Assembly: GCF_009192775.1 (NCBI RefSeq)
Contig: NZ_VTFX01000001.1
Coordinates: forward strand, 496,001-560,000
DNA length: 64,000 nucleotides
Source: Arthrobacter yangruifuii
Lineage (GTDB): Bacteria; Actinomycetota; Actinomycetes; Actinomycetales; Micrococcaceae
Reading direction: 5' to 3'
Part shown: positions 8,677-16,552 of the stretch, piece by piece
Numbering within the stretch: position 1 is the stretch's first letter
Layout of the letters: every line of letters starts with the position of its first letter
Translations under genes and position numbers: made by a program
The notes under the pieces: model-generated
The model's input: the letters and a program-made list of their open reading frames with translations, nothing else
What the model was told of the DNA's origin: nothing
The model's database searches: none

Positions 8677-10200
8677 GTGCTGGCGGTCCAGGAAAAACCC
8701 GCAGTTACGCGTGCAGGAACGCGCGAATGGTGGGGACTCGCAGTCCTGATGCTGCCCGTTCTGCTCATCTCCATCGACAACAACGTCCTGAGCTTCGCCA
8801 TCCCGTCGCTCTCGCAGGCGCTGGCACCCACCGGCGTCGAACTGTTGTGGATCGTGGACGTCTACGCCCTGGTCCTGGCCGGCCTGCTGGTGCCCATGGG
8901 CAGCCTCGGTGACCGAATCGGCCGGCTCCGCCTGCTGATGATCGGCAGCGTGGGCTTCGGCGTCTTCTCCCTGGTGGCGGCCTTTGCGCCCTCGGCTGCC
9001 CTGCTGATTGTGGCCCGTGCACTCATGGCCGTCTTCGGCGCCATGCTGATGCCCGCTACGCTGTCGCTGATCCGCAATATCTTCACCGACCCGTCCCAGC
9101 GCCGCATCGCGGTGGCCATCTGGGCGGCGGGCTTCTCTGGCGGTGCGGCCCTCGGCCCGATCGTCGGCGGCGTGCTGCTTGAGCACTTCTGGTGGGGCTC
9201 GGTGTTCCTGCTGTCCATTCCGGTGCTGCTGCCCCTGCTCATCTTCGCCCCGATGCTGCTGCCCGAATCCAAGGACCCCAGCCCCGGCACCGTCGACATC
9301 CTGGGTGTCGTGCTGGTCATGGGAGCAATGCTCTCGGTGACCTACGGCATCAAGGGGTTCGCGCACGACGGCGCGGCGACCGGCCTGCCGTTCATCGCCG
9401 TCGGGCTGGTGCTGGGCTTCCTGTTTGTGCGCCGCCAGCTCTCGCGGGAAAAGCCGATGCTGGACGTCCGGCTGTTCCGGAACCCGGTGTTCAGCGGTTC
9501 CATCGCCGCCAACCTGCTCAGCCTGTTTGCCATGGTGGGCTTCATTTTCTTCCTCTCCCAGCACCTGCAGCTGGTGGTCGGACAGACGCCTATCGAGGCG
9601 GGCCTGACCATGCTGCCCGGCCTGGTGCTGACGATCATCACCGGGCTGGCCGTGGTGCCCCTGGTGAAGCGGCTCCGTCCCGGAATTGTGGTGGCCGGCG
9701 GGCTGCTCTTCAACGCAGCCGGGTACGCCTTGGTCTTCGCTGCAGGGGAATCGGTGACCGTCCTGCAGCTGGTCATTGCGTTCCTGCTGCTCGGGGTGGG
9801 CGTGGGCGCAGCCGAAACCATTTCCAATGACCTGATCCTGGCGAGCGTGCCGCCGTCCCGGGCCGGATCCGCCTCGGCCATTTCCGAGACGGCCTACGAG
9901 ATCGGATCCGTGCTGGGCACGGCCGTGCTCGGCAGCATCCTGACCGCCGCGTACCGCAACGGCGTCGACGTCCCCGCCGGGCTCAATCCCGAGCAGGCCG
10001 CCTCCGCCGGAGAAACCCTTGGCGGAGCTGTGGAAGCGGCCCGCGGCCTGCCGGCGGAAACCGGCTCAGCGCTGCTGCACTCCGCACAGTCCGCCTTCGA
10101 CTCGGGCGTCAGCGTCACCACGCTGATCGGCGTGATCACCATGGTGCTGGCCGCCGCCGCTGCCGCCGTGCTGCTGCGCAGGGTTCCCGCGCACCGCTAG
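8677..10200 (+). CDS. MFS transporter, DHA2 (14-TM) drug efflux type
   Basis: 507 residues from the GTG at 8677, which has AAGGAGGA at 8665-8672; an in-frame TTG at 8662 lies before that site and is less likely. DHA2 features: LISIDNNVLSFAIPSL in TM1 (motif D1-like), GSLGDRIGRLRLL (motif A), and repeated hydrophobic stretches to the end, consistent with 14 helices. Related to LfrA/SmvA-type quaternary ammonium and dye exporters. Regulated by the divergent TetR gene through the palindromic operator. Substrate cannot be told from sequence. Confidence 0.88.
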   Translation: MLAVQEKPAVTRAGTREWWGLAVLMLPVLLISIDNNVLSFAIPSLSQALAPTGVELLWIVDVYALVLAGLLVPMGSLGDRIGRLRLLMIGSVGFGVFSLVAAFAPSAALLIVARALMAVFGAMLMPATLSLIRNIFTDPSQRRIAVAIWAAGFSGGAALGPIVGGVLLEHFWWGSVFLLSIPVLLPLLIFAPMLLPESKDPSPGTVDILGVVLVMGAMLSVTYGIKGFAHDGAATGLPFIAVGLVLGFLFVRRQLSREKPMLDVRLFRNPVFSGSIAANLLSLFAMVGFIFFLSQHLQLVVGQTPIEAGLTMLPGLVLTIITGLAVVPLVKRLRPGIVVAGGLLFNAAGYALVFAAGESVTVLQLVIAFLLLGVGVGAAETISNDLILASVPPSRAGSASAISETAYEIGSVLGTAVLGSILTAAYRNGVDVPAGLNPEQAASAGETLGGAVEAARGLPAETGSALLHSAQSAFDSGVSVTTLIGVITMVLAAAAAAVLLRRVPAHR

Positions 10201-10637
10201 TCCCGGTGTGGACGGGCAATCAGCACGGGGCAATAGGCATGGGCCGCCACCGCGGTGCTGACCGAGCCGAGCAGGAGCCCGGCAAATCCGCCGCGTCCCC
10301 GGTTGCCCACCACTAGCATTTCCGCTCCGCGGCTGGCTTCAATCAGCACCCGGGCGCTTTGTCCGGCCACCGTCGATTGGGAAAGATCCTGCGGAACGCC
10401 GTCCTCGGCGAATGCCGCTTCCACGGCTTCGGCCAGCGCCCGCTCGGCCTCCACCCGCGGCGACCACTCGGTGGTGGGAAACGGCGTGGCCAGTAAGGCC
10501 GGATATTCCCACACGGTGACGGCTTCGATCCGGCACCCCAGCAGGTCTGCCAGCCTGCGCCCCAGGCGCAGGGCCTCCAGAGACTCCTCAGAGCCGTCCA
10601 CGCCCACGACAATCCGGTTTCGGGTTCCCTGCGCCAT
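10197..10637 (-). CDS. Universal stress protein, UspA family
   Basis: 146 residues from an ATG with a strong TGGAAGGAG ribosome-binding site; longer upstream extensions are not needed. Single Usp domain: NRIVVGVDGSEESLEAL at the N-terminus and the ATP-binding pattern VVGNRGRGGFAGLLLGSVST (G-x2-G-x9-GS/T) near the C-terminus. Likely an ATP-binding cytosolic stress protein. Convergent with the MFS gene (4-base overlap of stop regions). The neighbouring Gsp39-like SDR also belongs to stress-protein families, which suggests a shared stress theme. Confidence 0.9.
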   Translation of the reverse strand: MAQGTRNRIVVGVDGSEESLEALRLGRRLADLLGCRIEAVTVWEYPALLATPFPTTEWSPRVEAERALAEAVEAAFAEDGVPQDLSQSTVAGQSARVLIEASRGAEMLVVGNRGRGGFAGLLLGSVSTAVAAHAYCPVLIARPHRD

Positions 10638-10817
10638 GGCGCTCCTTCCAGGGGTCTGCACGATACCCAGCAGTCTGCGCTTCTCGAAGGCGTAACGGCC
10701 AGAGCAGCGCCGGTCAAAGGTCCTCGAACGGTGCATATGCGGCGGGAGCCCCACCTGTGGTGTCGCCGTGTTCCCGAACCCCGACTTGAGTTGGAACACC
10801 GCCCGGGCATAGGGTAA

Positions 10818-10829
10818 TAAGCATGCTTA
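10818..10829. promoter_or_regulatory. Perfect 12-bp palindrome TAAGCATGCTTA upstream of the SDR gene
   Basis: TAAGCATGCTTA is a perfect inverted repeat 81 bases before the Gsp39-like SDR start. A one-mismatch relative (TAAGGATGCTTA) occurs upstream of the membrane-protein gene that starts at 13280. Position and symmetry suggest a dimeric regulator site or an unusual promoter element; the regulator is unknown. Confidence 0.45.
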
Positions 10830-10910
10830 CGTTAGCGTGAGCCCCCGCCTTTTACGGCGGTCCTGGCCGGACCGCCCGAATGGACTGACCTACCGAAAGT
10901 GGGAACTTCT

Positions 10911-11819
10911 ATGACAAACGGCAACAAGACAGATCAGTACACCTTCCAGAACCCCGTGGACCGCTACCCGTCCATCGCTCCGCCCGTCCAGGACCAGTCG
11001 GAGCCCGGTCTCGACAAGGACATGGCCCCGCACGTGGACCACGGTGAGGACACCTACCGCGGCACCGGCCGGCTCGAGGGCCGCAAGGCACTTATCACCG
11101 GCGGCGACTCCGGCATCGGCGCCGCAGTGGCCATTGCCTTCGCCCGTGAAGGCGCCGACGTCGCCATCTCCTACCTCCCCGAGGAAGAGCCGGACGCCCA
11201 GCACATCGCCGAGGTGGTCGAGAAGACCGGACGCAAGCTCGTTCGGCTTCCCGGTGACCTGAAGGACCCTGAATACTGCATTCAGCTGGTAGAAGATGCG
11301 GTCTCCGCCCTGGGCGGGCTGGACATCCTGGTCAACAACGCCGGCAAGCAGGTTGCCGTGGAGAACCTCGAGGACCTGTCCGACGAGCAGCTGGACCACA
11401 CCTTCAAGACGAACATCTACTCGTTCTTCCGGGTGACGAAAGCTGCGCTGAAGCACCTGCCGGCCGGATCCAGCATCATCAACACCACCTCCATCCAGGC
11501 GTACAACCCGTCCGCGGATCTGCTGGACTACGCCAGCACCAAGGCGGCCATCAACAACTTCACCAAGGGCCTGGGCCAGCAGCTGGCCCCCAAGGGCATC
11601 CGCGTGAACGCCGTGGCCCCGGGTCCGTTCTGGACTCCGCTGCAGCCCTCGGACGGACAGCAGAAGGACGCCCTGCCGACCTTCGGCCAGGACACTCCGC
11701 TGGGCCGTGCCGGCCAGCCGACCGAACTGGCTCCGGCCTACGTCTTCCTGGCGTCGCCGGAATCCAGCTACGTGATCGGCGAAACCCTGAACGTCAACGG
11801 CGGCACCCCCGCGCCGTAA
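10911..11819 (+). CDS. SDR family oxidoreductase (general stress protein 39-like)
   Basis: 302 residues from the ATG at 10911 (a GTG four codons earlier is possible). The ~50-residue polar N-terminal extension (QNPVDRYPSIAPPVQDQSEPGLD) before the Rossmann fold is typical of the YdaD/Gsp39/YghA group. Motifs: TGGDSGIG (cofactor), NNAG, the active-site YASTK and the late INxNGG region (LNVNGGTPAP). Probably NADP-dependent reductase of aldehydes or sugars; in Bacillus the homologue is under the general stress sigma factor. Followed by a strong terminator, so it is transcribed alone. Confidence 0.88.
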   Translation: MTNGNKTDQYTFQNPVDRYPSIAPPVQDQSEPGLDKDMAPHVDHGEDTYRGTGRLEGRKALITGGDSGIGAAVAIAFAREGADVAISYLPEEEPDAQHIAEVVEKTGRKLVRLPGDLKDPEYCIQLVEDAVSALGGLDILVNNAGKQVAVENLEDLSDEQLDHTFKTNIYSFFRVTKAALKHLPAGSSIINTTSIQAYNPSADLLDYASTKAAINNFTKGLGQQLAPKGIRVNAVAPGPFWTPLQPSDGQQKDALPTFGQDTPLGRAGQPTELAPAYVFLASPESSYVIGETLNVNGGTPAP

Positions 11820-11833
11820 CCGTTTCGCTTGGC

Positions 11834-11875
11834 TAAACGCCTGAGGCCCCGCAATCGCGGGGCCTCAGGCGTTTA
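11834..11875 (+). terminator. Rho-independent terminator after the SDR gene
   Basis: TAAACGCCTGAGGCCCCGC pairs perfectly with its reverse complement across an AATC loop: 19-bp stem, no mismatch. The A- and T-containing stem ends make it usable on both strands. Confidence 0.9.
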
Positions 11876-11914
11876 AGCTGCCGCAGAGCAGCTTCGTTCC
11901 CACACTCTGGGGCA

Positions 11915-11946
11915 GGTGTGACTGCTGGGGTCCCAGGAGTCACACC
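11915..11946. repeat. 32-bp inverted repeat
   Basis: GGTGTGACT / AGTCACACC arms (9 bp) followed inward by one G-G mismatch and CTGGG / CCCAG (5 bp) around a two-base GT centre. It lies between the SDR terminator and the minisatellite, with no gene nearby, and has no T-tract. It could be a protein-binding palindrome or a cruciform; function unknown. Confidence 0.6.
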
Positions 11947-11958
11947 AGTATCACTGGG

Positions 11959-12128
11959 TGGGAAGTCCGGGTAGGAAATCTGCCGTTGGGAAGTCGGCCA
12001 GGTGGAAAGTCCTGCCGGTGGGAGCCCCCCGGGTGGGAAATCTGCCGTTGGGAAGTTCGCCGGGTGGAAAATCCTGCCGCTGGGGAAGTCGTCTGGGTGG
12101 GAAGTCCGCCCGGTGGGAAGTGGGCCGG
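11959..12128. repeat. Minisatellite, ~15-16 bp unit, 11 copies
   Basis: Eleven degenerate copies of TGGGAAGTCCGCCGGG-like units, 13-17 bp each. Units 2-5 and 6-9 form a four-unit higher-order repeat of about 62-64 bp (both begin with an AAATCTGCCGT unit and end with a longer unit). The unit lengths are not multiples of three and both strands give only low-complexity peptides, so I do not treat it as coding. Together with the flanking hairpins, this explains the 402-base gene-free stretch 11820-12221. Confidence 0.8.
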
Positions 12129-12157
12129 TGACGCAGCCGGCGGAGGGGAATCAAAAA

Positions 12158-12201
12158 GGCGGCCGCTGCACCTCCCGGAAACCGGGGATGCAGCGGCCGC
12201 C
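12158..12201 (-). terminator. Terminator of the minus-strand membrane-protein gene
   Basis: GGCGGCCGCTGCA and TGCAGCGGCCGCC form a perfect 13-bp stem; on the minus strand it is followed by TTTTT (12153-12157 on the plus strand is AAAAA). It starts 21 bases after the stop of the gene at 12222. Confidence 0.88.
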
Positions 12202-12221
12202 TGGACCGTGGGGTCCGCGTG

Positions 12222-13280
12222 TTAGCGGACGGTCGCCTCTTCCGTGCGGTAGTCCGCACGGTCAATGCGCCGGTGGTAACGCATGCCGGCCAGGCCACCC
12301 AGGACGGCGCCCAGCAGGGTGGCAACAACGCTCGCGGCGACGGCAATCCAGGTACCGGCGTCCATGCCCTCCAGATCTTCCGGCAGCGGGGCAACCGAGT
12401 TCAGCTGGCTGATGCTGCGGATGTCGCTGCCGAAGATCAGGCCCAGGATAATGACGACGACGCCGGCCACCAGTGCCCAGAGCCAGACGGCCAGGCCCTG
12501 CTTGGCGCCGTTGAACCGGGCCATGCGGCCGGCAACGTACCCGCCGGCAAAGTAGGAGAGCACCAGGACCAGGAGCATGATGATCGCTCCGATGATGCCG
12601 GCGGACTGGTTGGCGGCGGCGGATTCCAGTGCCGCGCCCAGATCGGTTTCCGCCGAGACACCTACGGCAGCGCCGATGGCTGCGGCCAGTGCCGACAGCA
12701 GTACCACCATGCCCGTAGCGGTCAGCCAGCCAAAGAATGCCGAGCCGAACTTGAAGCCGCCGAAGCGTTCCTTTTCCCGGGCGAGCAGTGCTTCGCGGTT
12801 GGGCAGCGATGCTTCGCGGACGACGTCGTCCCGGTCCTCGGTCCGTCGGTCACTGTTCCGCTTGGCGCCGCGGTCATGCCGGTCGTTGCGGTCCTGACCG
12901 TCTTCATGCCGGTTAGCGTAGCCGTCAGCGTCTACGTCGCGATGGTCGCGCACGGCGGAGACCGATGCGGCGCCCCGGTGCTCGCCGGTGCCGGCTGCGG
13001 GGGAAGCCGCGACGGGTGCAACCCGGGTGCGGGTGTCTTCGGCGTCCTGCCCGGAGTTCGAACCGTAGGCCGGCGTCGTGTAGTCAGCTGCGTCGTCGTT
13101 GGCGTAGCCCGTGACGGGTTCGGCAGCGTGGCTGCCGGCGCCTCGTCCGGAGGCGTGCAGCGGAGCAGTGGGAGCCGCGGCGTCGGTGTCCATGGCCCGG
13201 GTGGCGGTGTCCTCCCGGTGGCCGTCTGCGGCGCCACGTCCGGTGTTGGAAGCGTTTGTGTTCCCTGGTTCGGTGCTCAT
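12222..13280 (-). CDS. Membrane protein with long disordered hydrophilic N-terminus
   Basis: 352 residues. Residues ~1-165 are polar and low complexity (Asp, Arg, Ala, Gly, His), with no signal peptide; after REASLPNREALLAREKERFGGFKFGSAFFGWLTA come about four hydrophobic helices (TGMVVLLSALAAAIGAAVG, IIGAIIMLLVLVLSYFAGG, AVWLWALVAGVVVIILGL, WIAVAASVVATLLGAVLGG). This resembles YrzE-type four-helix stress membrane proteins, but I cannot name a function. Upstream on the minus strand is a TAAGGATGCTTA element. Followed by a terminator, so monocistronic. Confidence 0.72.
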   Translation of the reverse strand: MSTEPGNTNASNTGRGAADGHREDTATRAMDTDAAAPTAPLHASGRGAGSHAAEPVTGYANDDAADYTTPAYGSNSGQDAEDTRTRVAPVAASPAAGTGEHRGAASVSAVRDHRDVDADGYANRHEDGQDRNDRHDRGAKRNSDRRTEDRDDVVREASLPNREALLAREKERFGGFKFGSAFFGWLTATGMVVLLSALAAAIGAAVGVSAETDLGAALESAAANQSAGIIGAIIMLLVLVLSYFAGGYVAGRMARFNGAKQGLAVWLWALVAGVVVIILGLIFGSDIRSISQLNSVAPLPEDLEGMDAGTWIAVAASVVATLLGAVLGGLAGMRYHRRIDRADYRTEEATVR

Positions 13281-13328
13281 TTACTGCTCTCCTGGTTCCG
13301 TCCGGTGAATCGGGCTGAAGATGCCACC

Positions 13329-13340
13329 TTATAAGCATCC
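13329..13340 (-). promoter_or_regulatory. TAAGGATGCTTA element upstream of the membrane-protein gene
   Basis: Read on the minus strand, TAAGGATGCTTA lies about 50 bases before the start at 13280. It differs at a single base from the perfect palindrome before the Gsp39-like SDR gene. TAAG and CTTA half-sites with a four-base centre are kept. Confidence 0.4.
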
Positions 13341-13477
13341 TTAGTATTTCCTCCACCTGAGGGTCGCGTGGCTGCGGAATTCCGGCCGCTGGAACGCTCC
13401 GGTGGAGGAGGAACCATCCCAAACCACCCGGAATCCCAAATGCGCCGTTAGCGGAGGACCGGTGGAACACTGGGGGC

Positions 13478-13978
13478 ATGGATCCTGACCTTCTTGTCAC
13501 CCTCGCCGCCGCCGTGGTGATCGCCGTGGGCCTGATCGGCATTGTGGTGCCCGTGCTGCCGGGCAGCATCCTGATCATCGTTGCCCTGCTGGGCTGGGCC
13601 CTCGGGGTTCAGAGCGCTCCGGGCTGGTGGGCCTTCGGCATCGGCGGGGTGCTCCTCATAGCCGGCATGCTCGCCAGTGCCCTCCTCACCGGCCGGCGGC
13701 TGAAGGAACGGGAGATCCCCAAACGCTCCATCGTGGCCGGTGTGGGCGTAGGCATTGTCGGTATGTTCACCATCCCCGCCGTCGGTCTGTTCATCGGCTT
13801 CGCCGTCGGACTGCTCCTGAGCGAGTGGCTCCGCAAACGGGACCTGCCCACCGCCTGGTCCTCCAGCGTGGCGACCCTGAAGGCGATGGGCCTCGGAATT
13901 CTTGCAGAACTGGCGCTGGCCCTGACCGCGGGCGGACTTTGGGGCGGAGCTGTCTGGCTGCATTTCGCCACGCGGTAG
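13478..13978 (+). CDS. DUF456 domain membrane protein
   Basis: 166 residues with about five to six hydrophobic segments. Begins LVTLAAAVVIAVGLIGIVVPVLPGSILIIVALLGWAL, the characteristic GIxVPxLPGxxL signature of DUF456. A basic cytoplasmic loop (GRRLKEREIPKR) lies in the middle. Function of the family is unknown. The start is ATG at 13478 with no clear ribosome-binding site. The following methyltransferase has its own -10, so the two are probably separate units. Confidence 0.85.
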   Translation: MDPDLLVTLAAAVVIAVGLIGIVVPVLPGSILIIVALLGWALGVQSAPGWWAFGIGGVLLIAGMLASALLTGRRLKEREIPKRSIVAGVGVGIVGMFTIPAVGLFIGFAVGLLLSEWLRKRDLPTAWSSSVATLKAMGLGILAELALALTAGGLWGGAVWLHFATR

Positions 13979-14030
13979 TTCGACGACGACGGCGGCCCGC
14001 AGCGACCTGCCGGTCAGGCACAGCGGCCAG

Positions 14031-14036
14031 TAGGCT
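14031..14036 (+). promoter_or_regulatory. -10 box TAGGCT of a leaderless promoter
   Basis: TAGGCT is followed by CTCGAC and then the ATG of the methyltransferase at 14043. There is no Shine-Dalgarno. Confidence 0.5.
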
Positions 14037-14042
14037 CTCGAC

Positions 14043-14795
14043 ATGAATGAGCCCCGAATCAACCGCCGTCTGCGGTCCGTCGATGACCTGCTGGAGCTGA
14101 TGGACGGCCTCTTTGCCCAGGACGCGGTGCGCTGGACTGAAACCGCCGGAGGAGTCTGGTGGGACGGGTTTTACTCAGACAGGAACCGTTCCGTGCCGTT
14201 CTTTGCGGACAAACCGGACGAAAACCTGGCCGCACTGGTGCGGGACACCGTGCGTCCACCCTTCCGGGCCTTGGACCTCGGTTCCGGTCCGGGCCGCAAC
14301 GCCCTGTTCCTCGCTGAAAAGGGCTGCACCGTCGACGCCGTGGATCTCTCGGCAAAGGCCGTGCAGTGGGGCCGGGAGCGGGCCCGGGACCGGAACCTCG
14401 AGGTCTCGTTCACCTGCGGGGACGCGTTTACGCTTCCGCCCGAGGCCCTCCCCGGACCCTACGGCCTGATTTACGATTCCGGCTGCCTCCACCACCTTCC
14501 GCCGCACCGCCGGATCAGCTACCTGCAGCTGCTGGAGCGAACGCTCGCTCCGGGCGGATACCTGGGCCTGGCCTGTTTCGCCAGCGGCCGGATGGGATCG
14601 GAGCTTCCCGATGATCAGCTGTACCGGAACGGACGCTTCGAAGCGGGCATCGCCTTCAGCCCGGCAGACCTTCGCTGGCTTTTCGAAGGTTTCGAAGAAC
14701 TGGAGATCCGGCCCATGATTCCGCAAGGGAACGAATCGCCGCTGTTCGGCGAACCGTTCCTGCTCACGGCCCTTTTCCGCAAACCCGAGGCCTAG
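14043..14795 (+). CDS. Class I SAM-dependent methyltransferase
   Basis: 250 residues. Motif I ALDLGSGPGRNALFLAEKGCTVDAVDLSAKAVQWGRERA is a textbook SAM-binding site with the acidic end of strand 2 (AVDLS). Motif IV region GLIYDSGCLHHLPPHRRISY, then LLERTLAPGGYLGLACF. The N-terminal WTETAGGVWWDGFYSDRNRSVPFF resembles thiopurine/tellurite-resistance type methyltransferases. Substrate unknown. Convergent with the S10 peptidase gene. Confidence 0.82.
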   Translation: MNEPRINRRLRSVDDLLELMDGLFAQDAVRWTETAGGVWWDGFYSDRNRSVPFFADKPDENLAALVRDTVRPPFRALDLGSGPGRNALFLAEKGCTVDAVDLSAKAVQWGRERARDRNLEVSFTCGDAFTLPPEALPGPYGLIYDSGCLHHLPPHRRISYLQLLERTLAPGGYLGLACFASGRMGSELPDDQLYRNGRFEAGIAFSPADLRWLFEGFEELEIRPMIPQGNESPLFGEPFLLTALFRKPEA

Positions 14796-14876
14796 CGGCC
14801 GCCGGGGGAGCAGCGGCCCGGTGCCCGGACCCACCCTCACGCCCCGGCGGACCCCGGCGTACCCCGGCGTACCGGG

Positions 14877-16346
14877 TTACTCCGCCCCGGTGACAAACTC
14901 CGCGAGGTTCCGCAGCTGGTCTGCACGGCATTCGGGCTTCACATACATCATGTGCCCGGCCTCGTAGTAGTGGTGTGTGAACCGTGCCCTGGCGTCCTCG
15001 GACAGCCGCATGTGCGCCCACACGTACTCGGCAGCAGAGTGCGGGGTGGCGCCGTCGTAATAGCCGTAGTCCACGTGCACCCGCAGGGCCGGGTTGTGCA
15101 CCAGCAGCCGCTCCAGGGTGCCGGTGACATCCACGGGCACACCTTCGAAGCTCTTGTAACTCCACGGCTGGACGCGGCCGGTGAGGATCTCGTACGGCAG
15201 GTCATTCTCATAACCCAGCTCGGCACGCAGATAGTGGTTGACCGCCGCCGAATAAGGTCCGTTGATGGCCACCAGGCTGGGGTCATCCCAGTTGATCCAG
15301 TCCTGCTGGTGCTCCGGCGCGGCCGTGAACCGTCCGTCGATGCGGCCCACCGCCAGGTTGTCCTCCCGCAGCAGCTCCGCGGAGAACATGGCGTAGTCCC
15401 ACCGCAGGTTCGTCCGACGGATGAAGCCCTCGCTCAGGGTGGTGATCGCGGCGAGGCGGGCCACGACGTCGTCGTATTCCTCCCCGCTCAACCGCGCACC
15501 GCGGTGCAGGGCGTAGGCATAGCCGCGTGAGGCATATTCTTCGGCTTCGCGGACGACGTCGGCCAACTCCCGGCCGGGATGGCGGCCGTGGTAGTGGGCG
15601 ATGGCCGCGTAGGTCGGCAGGTGCAGCGGATACGGGGTGTCCCGGCCGGGAGCGAAATCCAGGGTGGCCATGTTCAGGACGGTGGAGATCAGGCCCAGGC
15701 CGTTGACCGCGAGGCCGTAGGCATCGAACAGGTTTCCGGCCACCGCCACGGCGCGCAGGGTGCCGTAGGATTCGCCGACCAGGTACTTGGGGCTCAGCCA
15801 GCGGTTGTTGCGCGTGGTCCAGAGCCGGATCACCTCGGCCACCAGGTCCCGGTCCTCCTCGAACCCGTGGAACTCGGCGGCGTCGTTGCCGTCCACCACG
15901 CGGGAGAAACCGGTGTTCACGGGGTCGATCAGCACCAGATCCGCGTGCTCCAGCAGGGTCTGCGGGTTGTCCACCAGACCGAACGGGGGAGGGGTCAGCG
16001 CACCGGCGTCACCCGAGTCCACCATCCGCGGTCCCAGCAGCCCCATGTGGAGCCAGACGGAGGAGGATCCCGGCCCGCCGTTGAACGCGAACACTACGGG
16101 GCGGCGGTTGGGGCCGGTCTCGGGTGCGTCCGCGGTGTAGGCGACCAGGAAGATCTCCGCCTTGGGCAGGAACCCGTCCGACTTCCCGTCTTTGACCTCC
16201 TCCTTGCGGAAGACCATCCGCCCCGTCGTGGTGGTGTAGTCCAGGCCCGAGGGCAGGGTGTGGCGGCGGACGGCAAAGTCGTCCGTCACCTGCGGGGATC
16301 CGGGCTGCGGCGGGGCGGGCGTTTCGGGGTGTTCGGGGGAGACCAT
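14877..16346 (-). CDS. S10 family serine carboxypeptidase-like protein
   Basis: 489 residues. Features of peptidase family S10: oxyanion motif FAFNGGPGSSSVWLHMG, nucleophile elbow VGESYGTLRA, Asp in RVHVDYGYYDGAT and His in YYEAGHMMYV. No signal peptide is seen in the Pro-rich N-terminus (MVSPEHPETPAPPQPGSP), so the bacterial protein is likely cytoplasmic, unlike the vacuolar eukaryotic enzymes. It should release C-terminal residues from peptides. Transcribed alone, divergent from the Mn catalase gene. Confidence 0.88.
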   Translation of the reverse strand: MVSPEHPETPAPPQPGSPQVTDDFAVRRHTLPSGLDYTTTTGRMVFRKEEVKDGKSDGFLPKAEIFLVAYTADAPETGPNRRPVVFAFNGGPGSSSVWLHMGLLGPRMVDSGDAGALTPPPFGLVDNPQTLLEHADLVLIDPVNTGFSRVVDGNDAAEFHGFEEDRDLVAEVIRLWTTRNNRWLSPKYLVGESYGTLRAVAVAGNLFDAYGLAVNGLGLISTVLNMATLDFAPGRDTPYPLHLPTYAAIAHYHGRHPGRELADVVREAEEYASRGYAYALHRGARLSGEEYDDVVARLAAITTLSEGFIRRTNLRWDYAMFSAELLREDNLAVGRIDGRFTAAPEHQQDWINWDDPSLVAINGPYSAAVNHYLRAELGYENDLPYEILTGRVQPWSYKSFEGVPVDVTGTLERLLVHNPALRVHVDYGYYDGATPHSAAEYVWAHMRLSEDARARFTHHYYEAGHMMYVKPECRADQLRNLAEFVTGAE

Positions 16347-16552
16347 GGGAAGCAGACTACCTGTGCAACCGCCGGCGGTGCGGGACTGAAACGGTCCAGT
16401 CCGCAGTTCTTGCCGGTCGCCCGGTTACCTCGTTTGTTAGCTCTTCCATGCACTCAGGCCGGGGTTTACGTTGGGAGCACCGTGACCGGCGGCGCGGCAC
16501 CCGACAGTGGGAGTGGTCTCAGGCGGCCGGTCCATAAGGTGCGGAGGATTGC

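Noticed and set aside
11959-12128. CRISPR array
   Set aside because: Repeats are degenerate 13-17 bp tandem units without spacers, and no cas genes are present.
11951-12394. Minus-strand frame over the minisatellite
   Set aside because: Encodes only low-complexity FPxGELP-like sequence; unit lengths are not multiples of three, so the repeat is not protein-driven.
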